Source: Glaciecola sp. HTCC2999
GTDB taxonomy: Bacteria > Pseudomonadota > Gammaproteobacteria > Enterobacterales > Alteromonadaceae
NCBI GenBank assembly: GCA_949498985.1
Contig: CATECQ010000034.1
Location: 1-45,103, forward strand
DNA length: 45,103 nt
Direction: 5' to 3'
Part shown: piece by piece, positions 1 to 10,067 of the stretch
Layout of the letters: each line of letters begins with the position of its first letter
Position numbering within the stretch: the first letter of the stretch is position 1
Position numbers and translations under genes: made by a program
The notes under the pieces: model-generated
Databases searched by the model: none
The model's input: only the letters and a program-made list of their open reading frames with translations
Told to the model about the DNA's origin: nothing

Positions 1-345
1 CTTACCAAAAAAGAAGTATTAATGTTACAACGTGAAATGACTAAGCTTGAATCAAGCTTAGGTGGTATCAAAGATATGGGCGGTTTACCGGACGTTATCT
101 TCGTTATCGATGCAGATCATGAGCACATTGCAGTAACAGAAGCACGTAACTTAGGTATTCCAGTTGTGGGTGTAGTTGATACTAACTCTAACCCAGATGG
201 TGTTGATTACATCATCCCTGGTAACGACGATGCGATCCGTGCTATCCAGTTGTACTTAAATGCAGCGGCTGATGCTGTTATCTCTGGTCGTAATTCAAAC
301 ATCGAAGCGAAAGCTGAAGAAGAGTTTGTAGAAGCGGCAGAATAA
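1..345 (+). CDS. rpsB: 30S ribosomal protein S2, C-terminal part (5' end outside window)
   Basis: The frame is open from base 1 and encodes the last 114 residues of ribosomal protein S2, which joins the small subunit late and is needed for S1 binding. The segment contains the conserved [13 protein letters not shown] stretch, [11 protein letters not shown] and the GNDDAIRA motif, and ends in the acidic tail [10 protein letters not shown] seen in gammaproteobacterial S2. A full protein is about 241 residues, so roughly half lies upstream of the window. The gene precedes tsf with a hairpin between them, the usual rpsB-tsf arrangement. An ATG at 22 is internal and is not a start. Confidence 0.96.
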   Translation, partial: LTKKEVLMLQREMTKLESSLGGIKDMGGLPDVIFVIDADHEHIAVTEARNLGIPVVGVVDTNSNPDGVDYIIPGNDDAIRAIQLYLNAAADAVISGRNSNIEAKAEEEFVEAAE

Positions 346-351
346 GTGCCT

Positions 352-391
352 TGCGTTAGGCTGATTTCAGTCTAACGCAGTTTATTATTTT
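352..391 (+). terminator. rpsB-tsf intergenic hairpin (terminator or attenuator)
   Basis: The arms 352-364 and 367-379 are complementary over about 12 base pairs with one G-U wobble and a very short loop, followed by a T-rich run to 391. It lies immediately after the rpsB stop and before the tsf ribosome binding site, so it probably reduces read-through from rpsB into tsf rather than separating the two genes completely. Confidence 0.75.
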
Positions 392-417
392 AAGATTAAT
401 TATTCGAGGAAAATATC

Positions 418-1290
418 ATGGCAGTGACTGCAGCCCTGGTTAAAGAACTACGTGAGCGCACTGGCGCCGGTATGTTGGATTGTAAAAAAGCGTTAGTTGA
501 AACTGATGGTGACATCGAACTAGCGATTGAAAATATGCGTAAATCTGGTCAAGCAAAAGCGGCTAAAAAAGCAGGTCGTATTGCAGCTGAAGGTGTGATT
601 TTAACTCACATTCAAAACGGTGTTGCGACCATGATGGAAGTTAATTGCGAAACTGACTTCGTTGCGCGTGATGAAGGTTTCTTAGCATTTGGTAATAAAA
701 TTATCGGTGTAGCTGCGGCTAACAAAATCAATGAGATTGAAGCATTGAATGCTGCAGAGTTAGATGGCGGAACAGTGCAATCTGTACGCGATACATTGGT
801 TGCTAAAATCGGTGAAAATATCTCTCCTCGTCGTGTAATTAACGTTGAAGGTGATAATCTAGGCGCATATGTCCATGGCGGGCGTATTGGTGTTGTAGCT
901 ATCCTTACCGGTGGCGATGAAGAATTAGCAAAAGACGTTGCGATGCACGTTGCAGCTGCTTCTCCACAGTTTGTTAAGCCAACAGATGTACCTGCAGAAG
1001 TCGTTGAGAAAGAAAAAGAAATTCAAATCGATATCGCAGTTCAATCAGGCAAACCAGCTGATATTGCTGAAAAAATGGTTGCTGGTCGCATGAAGAAATT
1101 CACCGGCGAAATCAGCTTAACTGGTCAGCCTTTCATTAAAGACCCTTCACAATCTGTAGGTGATTTATTGAAGAGTAAAGGTGCTGATGTCGTCAATTTT
1201 ATCCGCTTTGAAGTGGGTGAAGGTATTGAGAAAAAATCTGAAGATTTTGCTGCAGAAGTTGCTGCGCAAATGGAAGCTGCTAAGAAATAA
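418..1290 (+). CDS. tsf: Elongation factor Ts
   Basis: EF-Ts is the guanine nucleotide exchange factor that recycles EF-Tu-GDP in the cytoplasm. The 290-residue protein has the usual N-terminal UBA-like module ([13 protein letters not shown], residues about 14-26). It also has the TDFVARD motif with Asp80 and Phe81, the pair known in E. coli EF-Ts to disrupt the Mg site of EF-Tu. The ATG is preceded by a GAGGAAA ribosome binding site. A terminator follows at 1336-1361, so rpsB and tsf form one unit and pyrH the next. Confidence 0.98.
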   Translation: MAVTAALVKELRERTGAGMLDCKKALVETDGDIELAIENMRKSGQAKAAKKAGRIAAEGVILTHIQNGVATMMEVNCETDFVARDEGFLAFGNKIIGVAAANKINEIEALNAAELDGGTVQSVRDTLVAKIGENISPRRVINVEGDNLGAYVHGGRIGVVAILTGGDEELAKDVAMHVAAASPQFVKPTDVPAEVVEKEKEIQIDIAVQSGKPADIAEKMVAGRMKKFTGEISLTGQPFIKDPSQSVGDLLKSKGADVVNFIRFEVGEGIEKKSEDFAAEVAAQMEAAKK

Positions 1291-1335
1291 TTGCACTTGG
1301 ATCTTTTTCATCCGTGTAACATCGGATACACTAAG

Positions 1336-1361
1336 AGCACTTCCTCTGGAGGTGCTTTTTT
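1336..1361 (+). terminator. Rho-independent terminator after tsf
   Basis: A 9-base-pair stem (1336-1344 with 1348-1356, one G-U pair) with a three-base loop is followed directly by six T residues. It is placed between tsf and pyrH, as expected for the end of the rpsB-tsf unit. Confidence 0.88.
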
Positions 1362-1424
1362 ATATCTGTCTGCTAGACTGCCAGAATTACTATAATAAAT
1401 TATTCGTACTACAGGAAAACAGTA

Positions 1425-2168
1425 ATGAGTATCGCCCCAAAATCTGCTTATCGTCGTATCTTACTTAAACTCAGTGGTGAAGCCTTACAAGGTGATGGTG
1501 AATTTGGTATTGACCCCAAAATTCTAAACCGTATGGCACTAGAGATTAAAGAATTAGTTGAAATGGGTGTCGAAGTCGGCTTGGTAATTGGTGGTGGAAA
1601 TTTATTTCGCGGTGAAGGACTGGCTAAAGCCGGTATGAATCGAGTTGTGGGTGATCATATGGGGATGCTAGCTACCGTTATGAACGGTTTAGCAATGCGA
1701 GATGCACTTCATCGCGCCTTCGTCAATTCGCGTTTGATGTCTGCTATCCCCCTTAACGGAGTGTGTGACGCATACAATTGGGCTGATGCTATCAGTTTAT
1801 TAAAATCCAGTCGTGTTGTAATTTTTGCTGCGGGAACTGGAAATCCATTTTTTACCACAGATTCTGCAGCATGTTTACGTGGCATTGAAATTGAGGCAGA
1901 CGCAGTACTAAAAGCGACTAAAGTGGACGGTGTTTATACGTCTGATCCTGCAAAGGATCCAGATGCGCAACTCATTAAAAAGATCAGCTACCAAGAAGTA
2001 CTAGAAAAAGAATTAAAGGTCATGGATTTATCAGCGTTTACACTTGCGCGTGATCATTCATTACCTATTCGTGTATTTAACATGAATACTCCTGGAACAT
2101 TAAAGCGCGTGGTATTAGGGGAGGCAGAAGGCACCTTAATTACTCACGAAGAAAAATTAGAAGATTAG
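1425..2168 (+). CDS. pyrH: Uridylate kinase (UMP kinase)
   Basis: PyrH phosphorylates UMP to UDP with ATP in pyrimidine nucleotide synthesis; it is a hexameric amino-acid-kinase-fold enzyme allosterically controlled by GTP and UTP. The 247-residue protein shows the phosphate-binding LLKLSGEAL motif (Lys15, Gly18), the GGGN loop at 56-59 followed by Phe61-Arg62, the [17 protein letters not shown] segment and the [12 protein letters not shown] motif. Length equals the family norm. It is followed 10 bases later by frr, as in E. coli and relatives. Confidence 0.98.
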   Translation: MSIAPKSAYRRILLKLSGEALQGDGEFGIDPKILNRMALEIKELVEMGVEVGLVIGGGNLFRGEGLAKAGMNRVVGDHMGMLATVMNGLAMRDALHRAFVNSRLMSAIPLNGVCDAYNWADAISLLKSSRVVIFAAGTGNPFFTTDSAACLRGIEIEADAVLKATKVDGVYTSDPAKDPDAQLIKKISYQEVLEKELKVMDLSAFTLARDHSLPIRVFNMNTPGTLKRVVLGEAEGTLITHEEKLED

Positions 2169-2178
2169 GAATAAACAC

Positions 2179-2736
2179 ATGATTGATGAAATTGAATTAG
2201 ATGCACAAGACCGCATGGAAAAAAGTGTTGGCGCATTAAAATCTCAATTAGCTAAAATTCGAACGGGTCGAGCTCATCCAAGTTTATTAGATAGTATCGT
2301 CGTAAATTATTACGGTGCTGACACACCACTTAAGCAATTAGCGAATATAATTGCTGAAGATAGTCGTACACTTGCATTATCTGTGTTTGATAAATCGGCT
2401 ATCCAAGCAGTAGAAAAAGCCATTATGCAATCAGATTTAGGTTTAAACCCGATGAGTGCCGGTGGCGCTATTCGTATTCCTTTACCTCCATTAACAGAAG
2501 AACGTCGTAAAGATCTGATCAAAGTCGCTCGTGGTGAAGCTGAAAATGGCCGAGTTGCTGTACGTAACATCCGTCGTGACGCTAATTCGGATATTAAAGA
2601 TTTATTGAAAGATAAAGATATTTCTGAAGACCAAGCTCGTGCTGGTGAAGAAAATATTCAATCCATTACCAATGATTTTATTAAGCAAGTTGATGAGCTT
2701 CTAAGCGTCAAAGAAAAAGAGCTAATGGAAATCTAA
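2179..2736 (+). CDS. frr: Ribosome recycling factor
   Basis: RRF splits post-termination ribosomes together with EF-G. The 185-residue product has the standard family length and the conserved [19 protein letters not shown] segment near residue 29, the [13 protein letters not shown] motif and the C-terminal helix rich in Lys and Glu. It lies between pyrH and uppS with gaps of 10 and 5 bases, consistent with one transcript. Its last codons repeat as the first codons of uppS (2725-2734 and 2742-2751). Confidence 0.98.
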   Translation: MIDEIELDAQDRMEKSVGALKSQLAKIRTGRAHPSLLDSIVVNYYGADTPLKQLANIIAEDSRTLALSVFDKSAIQAVEKAIMQSDLGLNPMSAGGAIRIPLPPLTEERRKDLIKVARGEAENGRVAVRNIRRDANSDIKDLLKDKDISEDQARAGEENIQSITNDFIKQVDELLSVKEKELMEI

Positions 2737-2741
2737 GGATT

Positions 2742-3497
2742 ATGGAAATCTTAACCAAGGATGATAAGGTGTCAGTAGCGACACTGAAAATGCCAGAACA
2801 CGTTGCCATCATTATGGATGGTAACGGTCGTTGGGCGAAGCAAAAAGGAAAACTGCGGACCTTTGGCCATAAAGCGGGTGTCGAGGCGGTACGTGCCTCT
2901 GTTCGGTTTGCTCGTTCCAATCACATTACGGCATTAACATTATTTGCATTTAGTTCTGAGAATTGGAAACGCCCGCAAGACGAAGTTTCGGTACTAATGG
3001 AACTGTTTAAGTTAGTCTTGAATAGTGAAATTAAAACACTTCATAAAAACGGTGTCCGTTTAAGGGTGATTGGAGATTTAAGCGCTTTTGATACTAAATT
3101 AGTCAAAAAAATTAAAGATGCTGAAATACTAACGGCCAATAACACCGATTTACAGCTTAACATTGCCGCGAATTATGGCGGTCGTTGGGATATCGTCACT
3201 GCCGCACAATCGCTTGCAAAGCAAGTCTCTGATGGTGAAATTGCAGTAGAAGATATCAATGAAAGCGCTTTTGATGCACAAACAGCATACGCAGATTTAC
3301 CTCCTTTAGATTTACTTATTCGTACTGGCGGAGAAAAGCGTATTTCTAATTTCCTTTTATGGCAATGTGCATATTCCGAATTTTATTTTACTGATACATT
3401 ATGGCCTGATTTTGATGAGAATAAATTTCTCGATGCAGTTCATGACTTTAGTGAACGACAACGTCGTTTCGGTAAAATCTCAGAACAGGTAACTTAA
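2742..3497 (+). CDS. uppS: Undecaprenyl diphosphate synthase
   Basis: UppS is the cis-prenyltransferase that adds eight isoprene units to farnesyl diphosphate, making the C55 lipid carrier for peptidoglycan and O-antigen. The 251-residue protein carries the IIMDGNGRWAK motif with catalytic Asp at residue 26, the same number as in E. coli, which supports the ATG at 2742 (AAGGA upstream) over the internal Met17. The C-terminal RTGGEKRISNFLLWQ and FTDTLWPDF motifs are intact. It is clustered with cdsA, dxr and rseP. Confidence 0.97.
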   Translation: MEILTKDDKVSVATLKMPEHVAIIMDGNGRWAKQKGKLRTFGHKAGVEAVRASVRFARSNHITALTLFAFSSENWKRPQDEVSVLMELFKLVLNSEIKTLHKNGVRLRVIGDLSAFDTKLVKKIKDAEILTANNTDLQLNIAANYGGRWDIVTAAQSLAKQVSDGEIAVEDINESAFDAQTAYADLPPLDLLIRTGGEKRISNFLLWQCAYSEFYFTDTLWPDFDENKFLDAVHDFSERQRRFGKISEQVT

Positions 3498-3503
3498 TTT
3501 GTT

Positions 3504-4367
3504 ATGTTAAAACAACGTATCATTACTGCGTTAATATTAGCGCCAGCTGCTTTACTTGCCATTCTTTTTCTTTCTGTTGATGCGTTTCAATTCGCTGTTG
3601 CCATTGTCATGGGTTTAGGAGCTTATGAATGGGGTAATATGTCGGGTCTTATTCAACGTCGCATGAAGTTGATCTTTACACTGTTAATTAGCGCTATTTG
3701 TATCGGGATGAGTGTATGGGTACCGGCTCATGAAATCTGGATGCAAGGCGAGTTACATGACATTTTTTATTGGGTTTTGGCGCTAGCCTGTGCATGGTGG
3801 GCTTATTCTTTGGTGATGATTTTGTTATATCCCAAAGCGAGCGGGTTCTGGCAACAATCACATCTCATTCGTAATTTATTCGGTGTGTTTACCTTAGTAC
3901 CGACTTATGTTGCGATAGTCACTCTGAGATCGAGTTTATTTGATGTAGACCCTTTCTATGGGGCATCACTTATTTTTTATGTTTTGGGGATTGTATGGGC
4001 TGCCGATGTGGGAGCTTTTTTCGTTGGCGTTAAATTTGGTCGAACGAAACTTCGTCCCAATGTTTCTCCGGGAAAAACATATGAAGGTCTTGCCGGCGGA
4101 GTTGCCGCATCAATGGCCATTATTGCCTTTGCTGCCTTGCATTATCAAGTTGAAGCAAAGGCGATTACCTTGCACATTGTGATCGGTGTTATTACGGTCG
4201 GTGTTTCAGCATTAGGTGATTTAAATGAGAGCATGTTTAAACGTTGTGCTGGGATTAAAGATAGTGGCCGGATATTGCCAGGACACGGCGGTATCCTTGA
4301 CCGTATCGACAGTCTTACCGCTGCTTTTCCAGTCTTTACGTTTTGTTATGTCGTTTGGATGGCATAA
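3504..4367 (+). CDS. cdsA: Phosphatidate cytidylyltransferase (CDP-diglyceride synthase)
   Basis: CdsA converts phosphatidic acid and CTP to CDP-diacylglycerol, the branch point of phospholipid synthesis, in the inner membrane. The 287-residue sequence is hydrophobic with about eight membrane segments. It ends with the family signature SMFKRCAGIKDSGRILPGHG followed by GILDRIDS, which includes the metal-binding Asp residues. Its stop codon shares one base with the dxr start (TAATG at 4365-4369), indicating coupled translation. Confidence 0.97.
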   Translation: MLKQRIITALILAPAALLAILFLSVDAFQFAVAIVMGLGAYEWGNMSGLIQRRMKLIFTLLISAICIGMSVWVPAHEIWMQGELHDIFYWVLALACAWWAYSLVMILLYPKASGFWQQSHLIRNLFGVFTLVPTYVAIVTLRSSLFDVDPFYGASLIFYVLGIVWAADVGAFFVGVKFGRTKLRPNVSPGKTYEGLAGGVAASMAIIAFAALHYQVEAKAITLHIVIGVITVGVSALGDLNESMFKRCAGIKDSGRILPGHGGILDRIDSLTAAFPVFTFCYVVWMA

Positions 4368-5551
4368 TGCAAACGCTGACTATTTTAGGTGCCACAGGAT
4401 CAATCGGTAAAAATACGCTTGATGTAGTCAAACGTCACACTGACAAATACCAAGTATATGCATTAACTGCCAACTCTGACTATCAAACCCTATTATCCCA
4501 AGCAAAAGATTTTAATGCTCAGCATATCGTACTGGCTGATGTTTCAGTGAAAGACGACGCTTTAGCATTAGCTGCATCGATGAAGGTGACTGTAAAGTGT
4601 CATTTTGGTGCAGATGCATTAGTGTATGTGTCCCGTCACGCAGAAGTTGACACTGTGATGGCGGCCATTGTTGGAGCCGCCGGATTATTGCCTACGTTTG
4701 CTGCTGTAGAAGCTGGTAAACGCGTGTTGTTAGCTAACAAAGAAGCACTAGTCATGTCAGGTGAGATTTTCATGTCTAAGGCGAAGCAATGCGGCGCGAC
4801 AATTTTACCTATCGATAGTGAGCACAATGCTATTTTTCAATGCTTACCGCAGCGTTTTGAATATGGTGACTTATCGGCAAGTGGGATCAGTAAGATACTG
4901 TTAACGGGTTCTGGAGGTCCATTTTTAGAGACCGATTTAGAACTGTTCAGTGATATTACACCTGCTCAAGCATGTGCTCATCCTAACTGGGATATGGGAC
5001 AAAAAATTTCAATAGATTCAGCCACTATGATGAATAAAGGGTTGGAGTTTATTGAGGCTTGTTGGTTATTCGGTTTGCAGAACGATGATATTGAGATTGT
5101 TTTACATCCTCAGTCGACTATTCATTCCATGGTTCAATATACGGATGGTTCTGTGATTGCTCAGATGGGGCTGCCTGATATGCGAACTCCGATTGCGCAT
5201 GCTTTAGCTTATCCTGCTAGGATCCAAAGTGGTGTCAGCCCATTAGATTTTAGTCAATTACGTGATTTTACTTTCTCAACACCCTGTCATAAGCGATATC
5301 CAAATTTATATTTAGCTTTACGAGCGGCTCGGATGGGGCAATCCGCATGCACAGTACTCAATGCGGCTAATGAAGTTAACGTGGCTGCATTTTTGGCTGG
5401 AGACATTTCATTTAACGATATTGCTCGTTTTAATGCTCAAGTACTTGATACCCATCAGTTAGTAAAGTTAACCACTATAGAGGAAGTGATTCAATGTGAT
5501 AATGCTGCGCGCGAGATAGCTCAATCCGCCATTTCGGAGTCACTATGTTAG
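4367..5551 (+). CDS. dxr: 1-deoxy-D-xylulose 5-phosphate reductoisomerase
   Basis: DXR commits carbon to the MEP isoprenoid pathway by converting DXP to MEP with NADPH. Starting at the ATG that overlaps the cdsA stop gives 394 residues (E. coli 398) and places the NADPH loop GATGSIG at 8-14 and the metal ligands Asp150 and Glu152 (PIDSEHNA) at the E. coli positions. An earlier in-frame ATG at 4343 lies inside cdsA and is unlikely. Further motifs are LLANKEALVMSGE, TGSGGPF and HPNWDMGQKISIDSATMMNK. It overlaps rseP by 7 bases. Confidence 0.97.
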   Translation: MQTLTILGATGSIGKNTLDVVKRHTDKYQVYALTANSDYQTLLSQAKDFNAQHIVLADVSVKDDALALAASMKVTVKCHFGADALVYVSRHAEVDTVMAAIVGAAGLLPTFAAVEAGKRVLLANKEALVMSGEIFMSKAKQCGATILPIDSEHNAIFQCLPQRFEYGDLSASGISKILLTGSGGPFLETDLELFSDITPAQACAHPNWDMGQKISIDSATMMNKGLEFIEACWLFGLQNDDIEIVLHPQSTIHSMVQYTDGSVIAQMGLPDMRTPIAHALAYPARIQSGVSPLDFSQLRDFTFSTPCHKRYPNLYLALRAARMGQSACTVLNAANEVNVAAFLAGDISFNDIARFNAQVLDTHQLVKLTTIEEVIQCDNAAREIAQSAISESLC

Positions 5552-6957
5552 TTATTCTGTGGAACATTCTTTCATTTATTGTTGCTTTAGGAATTTTGGT
5601 CGCGGTCCATGAATGGGGGCATTTTTATGTTGCTCGTAAATGCGGTGTGAAAGTGCTTCGTTTTTCGATTGGGTTTGGAAAAGTAATATGGCGTCGCCAT
5701 GACCGCCACGGTACTGAGTTTGCGATTGCTGCAATTCCACTTGGTGGCTATGTCAAAATGTTAGACGAACGTGTCGATGACGTGCCGAGTGAGTTACAGC
5801 AACAAAGTTTTAACCAAAAATCAGTATATCAGCGTTTTGCGATTGTCGCTGCCGGACCAATAGTTAACTTCATCTTCGCTATCTTTGTGTTAATGTTGAT
5901 GTACTTAGTCGGAGTGACGAACCTACAACCGGTTGTTGGTTCAGTCAAAACTGATACGATTGCTGATAGGGCTGGTTTAGTATCAGGTATGCAAATAACT
6001 CATATCGGTGAACGCAGAGTTAAAGACTGGGAAGCGATTAATTTAGAACTGGTTTCTGCCATTGGTGATGAAAGTGTAGAACTACGTGTCGTTGATACCG
6101 GTTTACATCATGATAATAGTGTTGATGGGCGTTTTTATCAGCATGATGACGTAGGTGAATATTTACCACCAAGAAAACTCACGTTATCGTTAAATGATTG
6201 GCAATTTGCGCCAGATAAGCAGTCTGCAATGGATAGTCTAGGCTTTGCGCCTTATCGTCCAAAACCGACCATGGACATTGGTTTTGTCTCTGCTGATAGC
6301 CCTGCTGCAAGAGCTGGAGTGCAAGTAGGGGATAAAATTTTACAAATTGATGGAACTCTTTTATCGAATTGGGAACAAACAGTTGCGTACATACAAGCCC
6401 GCCCGAGCCAAGATATTGAAATAACTATTGGTAGAGGGGGCAATATTCAACGTTTGTTTGCTACTTTAGGAGCCCAATCAATTGAAAATAGTACCATCGG
6501 CATATTAGGGGTCAGTCCTACGTTTAACGCTTGGCCAGATGGAATGGTTTATGAGCAGCGTTTTAACATTGTTGATGCTATTCTGTTAGGCGTTGATAAA
6601 ACATGGCGTTTAATGACGCTTAGTGTAGATATGATTGGTAAGTTATTTACCGGTGATGTGTCGGTTAAAAGTTTAAGCGGTCCCGTTTCGATTGCACAAG
6701 GGGCTGGTACCAGTGCCAGTTATGGGCTTGTTTATTTTTTAAGCTTTTTAGCACTGATAAGCGTTAACTTGGGGATCATTAACTTGTTCCCATTACCCAT
6801 GTTAGATGGTGGTCATTTAATGTACTACTTAGTGGAAATGGTCACAGGGAAGCCAGTATCAGAAGAGGTTCAGGAAATTGGCTTTCGTTTCGGGGCAGTC
6901 ATTTTATTTAGTTTAATGAGCATTGCGATTTTTAACGACATCATGCGCATCACTTAA
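5545..6957 (+). CDS. rseP: Site-2 regulated intramembrane protease RseP
   Basis: RseP is the inner-membrane zinc protease that cleaves RseA after DegS, releasing sigma E in the envelope stress response. The 470-residue protein (E. coli 450) has HEWGH at residues 22-26 in the first membrane helix, two periplasmic PDZ domains (about 115-190 and 235-310, the second with SPAARAGVQVGDKI) and the C-terminal NLFPLPMLDGGH motif that supplies the zinc-ligand Asp. The start overlaps the dxr stop by 7 bases. It sits directly upstream of bamA, whose assembly state is one input to this stress pathway. Confidence 0.97.
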   Translation: MLVILWNILSFIVALGILVAVHEWGHFYVARKCGVKVLRFSIGFGKVIWRRHDRHGTEFAIAAIPLGGYVKMLDERVDDVPSELQQQSFNQKSVYQRFAIVAAGPIVNFIFAIFVLMLMYLVGVTNLQPVVGSVKTDTIADRAGLVSGMQITHIGERRVKDWEAINLELVSAIGDESVELRVVDTGLHHDNSVDGRFYQHDDVGEYLPPRKLTLSLNDWQFAPDKQSAMDSLGFAPYRPKPTMDIGFVSADSPAARAGVQVGDKILQIDGTLLSNWEQTVAYIQARPSQDIEITIGRGGNIQRLFATLGAQSIENSTIGILGVSPTFNAWPDGMVYEQRFNIVDAILLGVDKTWRLMTLSVDMIGKLFTGDVSVKSLSGPVSIAQGAGTSASYGLVYFLSFLALISVNLGIINLFPLPMLDGGHLMYYLVEMVTGKPVSEEVQEIGFRFGAVILFSLMSIAIFNDIMRIT

Positions 6958-7020
6958 TTTTGCTCAATGTCGTGCAATTCCTTACAATAATCATAATTAG
7001 TTTAGGAAGAATAACAGTTA

Positions 7021-9486
7021 ATGAAGTTAAGACAGTTTTTTTGCGTTAGCATTCTATCGCTATGTGCGTTTGTATCACATGCAAATAGTGATTTTGTCAT
7101 AGATGATATCCGTATCCAAGGCTTACAGCGAGTAGCGCTTGGTGCGGCATTGACTTATGTGCCTGTTCAAGTCGGTGATCAGTTAAGTGACTTCCGGGTG
7201 AAACAGGTCATTCGCTCACTCTATTCCTCTACTCACTTTGAAAGCATAGTTGTCGCTCGAGATGGCAATACTCTAGTGATCAAAGTGACAGAACGTCCTA
7301 CCATCTCAAATATTATTTTTGAAGGGAATGATGATATTAAAGATGAGCAGCTTCAAGATAGTTTGAATGGTTCTAATATTATTGTTGGTGAGCCGTTAGA
7401 TAAAACAGTGCTCAACTCTATCGAAAATGGTTTAAAAGACTTCTATTACTCGATTGGTAAATATAATGCCGATGTGAATGCGATAGTGACACCATTACCG
7501 CGCAACCGTGTTGATTTAAAGGTCTTGTTCGAAGAAGGTGATGCTGCGAGTATTACGCAAATTAACATCGTCGGTAATGAGATATTTACTGATCAAGAGT
7601 TATTCGACCAGATGGAATTAAAGTTTAACCGCCCTTGGTGGGACTTTATGTCTGAAACTCGTTATCAACAGCAAACCCTATCAGGCGATATGGAGACGCT
7701 CACGAGTTATTATATGGACCGCGGTTATTTACGTTTTGCGATTGATTCTACTCAAGTATCCATGACACCAGATAAAGATGCTATTTACATCACATTAAAT
7801 GTGACAGAGGGTGAGCAATATAATGTATCTGAGGTTGAGGTCATTGGTGACTTGATTGGGCAAGATGAGATCATTAAGCAGCTAGTGCCATTAAGAACAG
7901 ATATTTTATACAACCAAGCACAAGTTACTTACGCAGAAGAATTTGTTAGTAAATATTTAGGGCGTTTTGGTTATGCCTATCCAACCGTCACGACGATCCC
8001 AGAGATTAATGATGAAGATAATACAGTTAAACTGACATTATCCGTTGATCCTGGAAAACGCATCTATGTAAGACGAATTAACTTTGCAGGAAATAATGTC
8101 ACGGCTGATGATGTTCTAAGACAAAACGTGACACAAATGGAAGGTGCTTGGTTGTCTAATCAGTCTCTCGAAACCTCTAAAGTACAACTATCACGTCTAA
8201 CATACATGGAAGAAGTGGAATTTGATACTGTTAGATTGCCAGGTAAAGAAGATCAGGTAGACGTTAATTTTTCTGTCAAAGAACAACCTGCAGGGTCATT
8301 TAATGCGGGCATAGGCTATGGTGATCGTACTAAATTAAGTTTACAAGCAGGTATACAGCAAGATAATTTCTTGGGAACGGGAAAACGTGTGGGTATCAGT
8401 CTTAATACGGTATCTTATCAGCAGTCTGTTTCATTTAGCTACACCGACCCTTTCTTTACTATTGATGGTATTAGTTTAGGTGGAACGCTGAGCTATTCAG
8501 AGTTTGATGGAGGTGACTTTAATGTCATCAACTACAATTCCAAACAGTTTGCTTTAGGTGCCAATCTGGGTTATCCGATTAATGCTGTTAATCGTATTAA
8601 TTTTGGTCTCACTTACACCAATGTTGAGCTCTTTAATCGTTCACGGTATGAACAGACTGATCGCTTCTATAACCAGTTCCTGGATGAGGCAAACCCTGAT
8701 GCGGCAATTAAGTATGATAGCTTGCAAGCATCGGTTGGTTGGTTCAGAAATACGCTGAACCGCGGTATGTTTCCATCAGACGGTTCTTCACAACGAGCGA
8801 CAGTGAGCATCACGACACCTAATTCCGATGTGCAGTACTTTAAGTCGACTATCGATACTAAATTTTATTTCCCATTAACTCGAAATCAACGTTGGACCGT
8901 ACTAGCACGTGCGCGTTTAGGCTATGGTAATGGTTATGGGGATGTTAATGGTGTAGAGCAAATTCTACCTTTCACTGAAAACTTTACCGCAGGTGGTTCT
9001 GACACATTACGTGGTTTTGAAAATAATACTGTGGGTCCGCGTGGTATCCAGCGCATATCGCAAAGTACTATTACCACCCCAGATGGCACAGTCATTCCTG
9101 GTCTCCCGATTAATGATACTCTGTTCTCGTCACGTCGGAGTCTTGGTGGTAATGCATTGGCACTTGCAGGGTTGGAATTAATTGTTCCAACCCCATTTAT
9201 AGAGACAGAATTTGATAAATCTGTACGTACCAGTCTTTTCTTTGATGTAGGGAATGTTTGGGATACAGAATTTGATTATGATTCAGTTAAAGATTTAAGT
9301 TTATCAGCAAGTAGTGACGAGTTGCTTGATTATAGTGACTGGAAGTTATTCAGAAGCTCAGCTGGTTTATCTGTCCAATGGGTTTCACCGATGGGACCTA
9401 TGGTCTTTAGTTTCTCAAAAGCCTTAAAACAACGAGCTGGTGATGATGCTAAGTTTTTCACCTTTAATATTGGTCAAACATTTTAA
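7021..9486 (+). CDS. bamA: Outer membrane protein assembly factor BamA
   Basis: BamA is the Omp85-family core of the BAM complex, folding beta-barrel proteins into the outer membrane. The 821-residue protein begins with a signal peptide ending near VSHA (residue about 21). Five POTRA domains follow to about residue 420, for example the GNEIFTDQELFDQM and RRINFAGNNVTADDVL repeat boundaries, and then a 16-strand barrel. The loop-6 motif reads GGSDTLRGFENN (VRGF in E. coli) and the chain ends in an aromatic beta-signal, FNIGQTF. A separate 63-base gap upstream carries AGGAAGA as the ribosome binding site. Confidence 0.98.
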   Translation: MKLRQFFCVSILSLCAFVSHANSDFVIDDIRIQGLQRVALGAALTYVPVQVGDQLSDFRVKQVIRSLYSSTHFESIVVARDGNTLVIKVTERPTISNIIFEGNDDIKDEQLQDSLNGSNIIVGEPLDKTVLNSIENGLKDFYYSIGKYNADVNAIVTPLPRNRVDLKVLFEEGDAASITQINIVGNEIFTDQELFDQMELKFNRPWWDFMSETRYQQQTLSGDMETLTSYYMDRGYLRFAIDSTQVSMTPDKDAIYITLNVTEGEQYNVSEVEVIGDLIGQDEIIKQLVPLRTDILYNQAQVTYAEEFVSKYLGRFGYAYPTVTTIPEINDEDNTVKLTLSVDPGKRIYVRRINFAGNNVTADDVLRQNVTQMEGAWLSNQSLETSKVQLSRLTYMEEVEFDTVRLPGKEDQVDVNFSVKEQPAGSFNAGIGYGDRTKLSLQAGIQQDNFLGTGKRVGISLNTVSYQQSVSFSYTDPFFTIDGISLGGTLSYSEFDGGDFNVINYNSKQFALGANLGYPINAVNRINFGLTYTNVELFNRSRYEQTDRFYNQFLDEANPDAAIKYDSLQASVGWFRNTLNRGMFPSDGSSQRATVSITTPNSDVQYFKSTIDTKFYFPLTRNQRWTVLARARLGYGNGYGDVNGVEQILPFTENFTAGGSDTLRGFENNTVGPRGIQRISQSTITTPDGTVIPGLPINDTLFSSRRSLGGNALALAGLELIVPTPFIETEFDKSVRTSLFFDVGNVWDTEFDYDSVKDLSLSASSDELLDYSDWKLFRSSAGLSVQWVSPMGPMVFSFSKALKQRAGDDAKFFTFNIGQTF

Positions 9487-9524
9487 TTTAAGTGCATCAT
9501 TAGATGCGTATATAGGAGTACACT

Positions 9525-10046
9525 TTGAAAACAATTACAAAAACATTAGCGACGGGTGCTTTATTAGCAACGACTTTATTTAGCACTGCTGTGCTTGCTG
9601 CGCAAAAAGTAGCCATTGTAGATGTTCAAGGCATCTTACAAGCATTACCACAAACGGCTCAAATTGCACAAAGTATTAACGAAGAATTTAAAGACCAATA
9701 TGGTGTGATTCAGAAGTTACAAAAAGACGGTGAGTTTGAAGTAGAAAAATTACAACGTGATGGCGCGACTATGTCTGAGGCTCAGAAACAAGCTTCTCAA
9801 GAAAAAATCATGGCTATACGAGCTGAGTTACAAGAAAAAGCACAGCCTCTACAACAAGCTGTGCAACGTCGTCAAAACGAAGAACAAACTAAATTACTCG
9901 GGTTAGTTAAACAAGCCATTGATGCAGTTGCGCTTGCCGAAAACTTCGATATGGTGTTAAACGCTAATGCAGCAACATTTGTGAAACCTGAATTTGATAT
10001 TTCGCAAAAAGTATTACAACAAGTAAACACTAATACTGCTCAATAA
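9525..10046 (+). CDS. skp: Periplasmic chaperone Skp (OmpH family)
   Basis: Skp is a trimeric periplasmic holdase for unfolded outer membrane proteins. The 173-residue product has a cleavable signal peptide (MKTITKTLATGALLATTLFS, ending TAVLA) and a mature part starting AQKVAIVDVQGIL. A long Gln/Glu/Lys-rich coiled coil forms the tentacles (about residues 50-130), and the C-terminus returns to the small beta domain (FDMVLNANAATFVKPEFDIS). The start is TTG, chosen because AGGAG lies six bases upstream and no ATG fits the signal peptide. A hairpin follows instead of the usual lpxD. Confidence 0.93.
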   Translation: MKTITKTLATGALLATTLFSTAVLAAQKVAIVDVQGILQALPQTAQIAQSINEEFKDQYGVIQKLQKDGEFEVEKLQRDGATMSEAQKQASQEKIMAIRAELQEKAQPLQQAVQRRQNEEQTKLLGLVKQAIDAVALAENFDMVLNANAATFVKPEFDISQKVLQQVNTNTAQ

Positions 10047-10067
10047 TTATCATAATATGAGCATTCA

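Noticed and set aside
9494-9507. GCATC/GATGC hairpin between bamA and skp as a terminator
   Set aside because: The stem is only five pairs and no T run follows.
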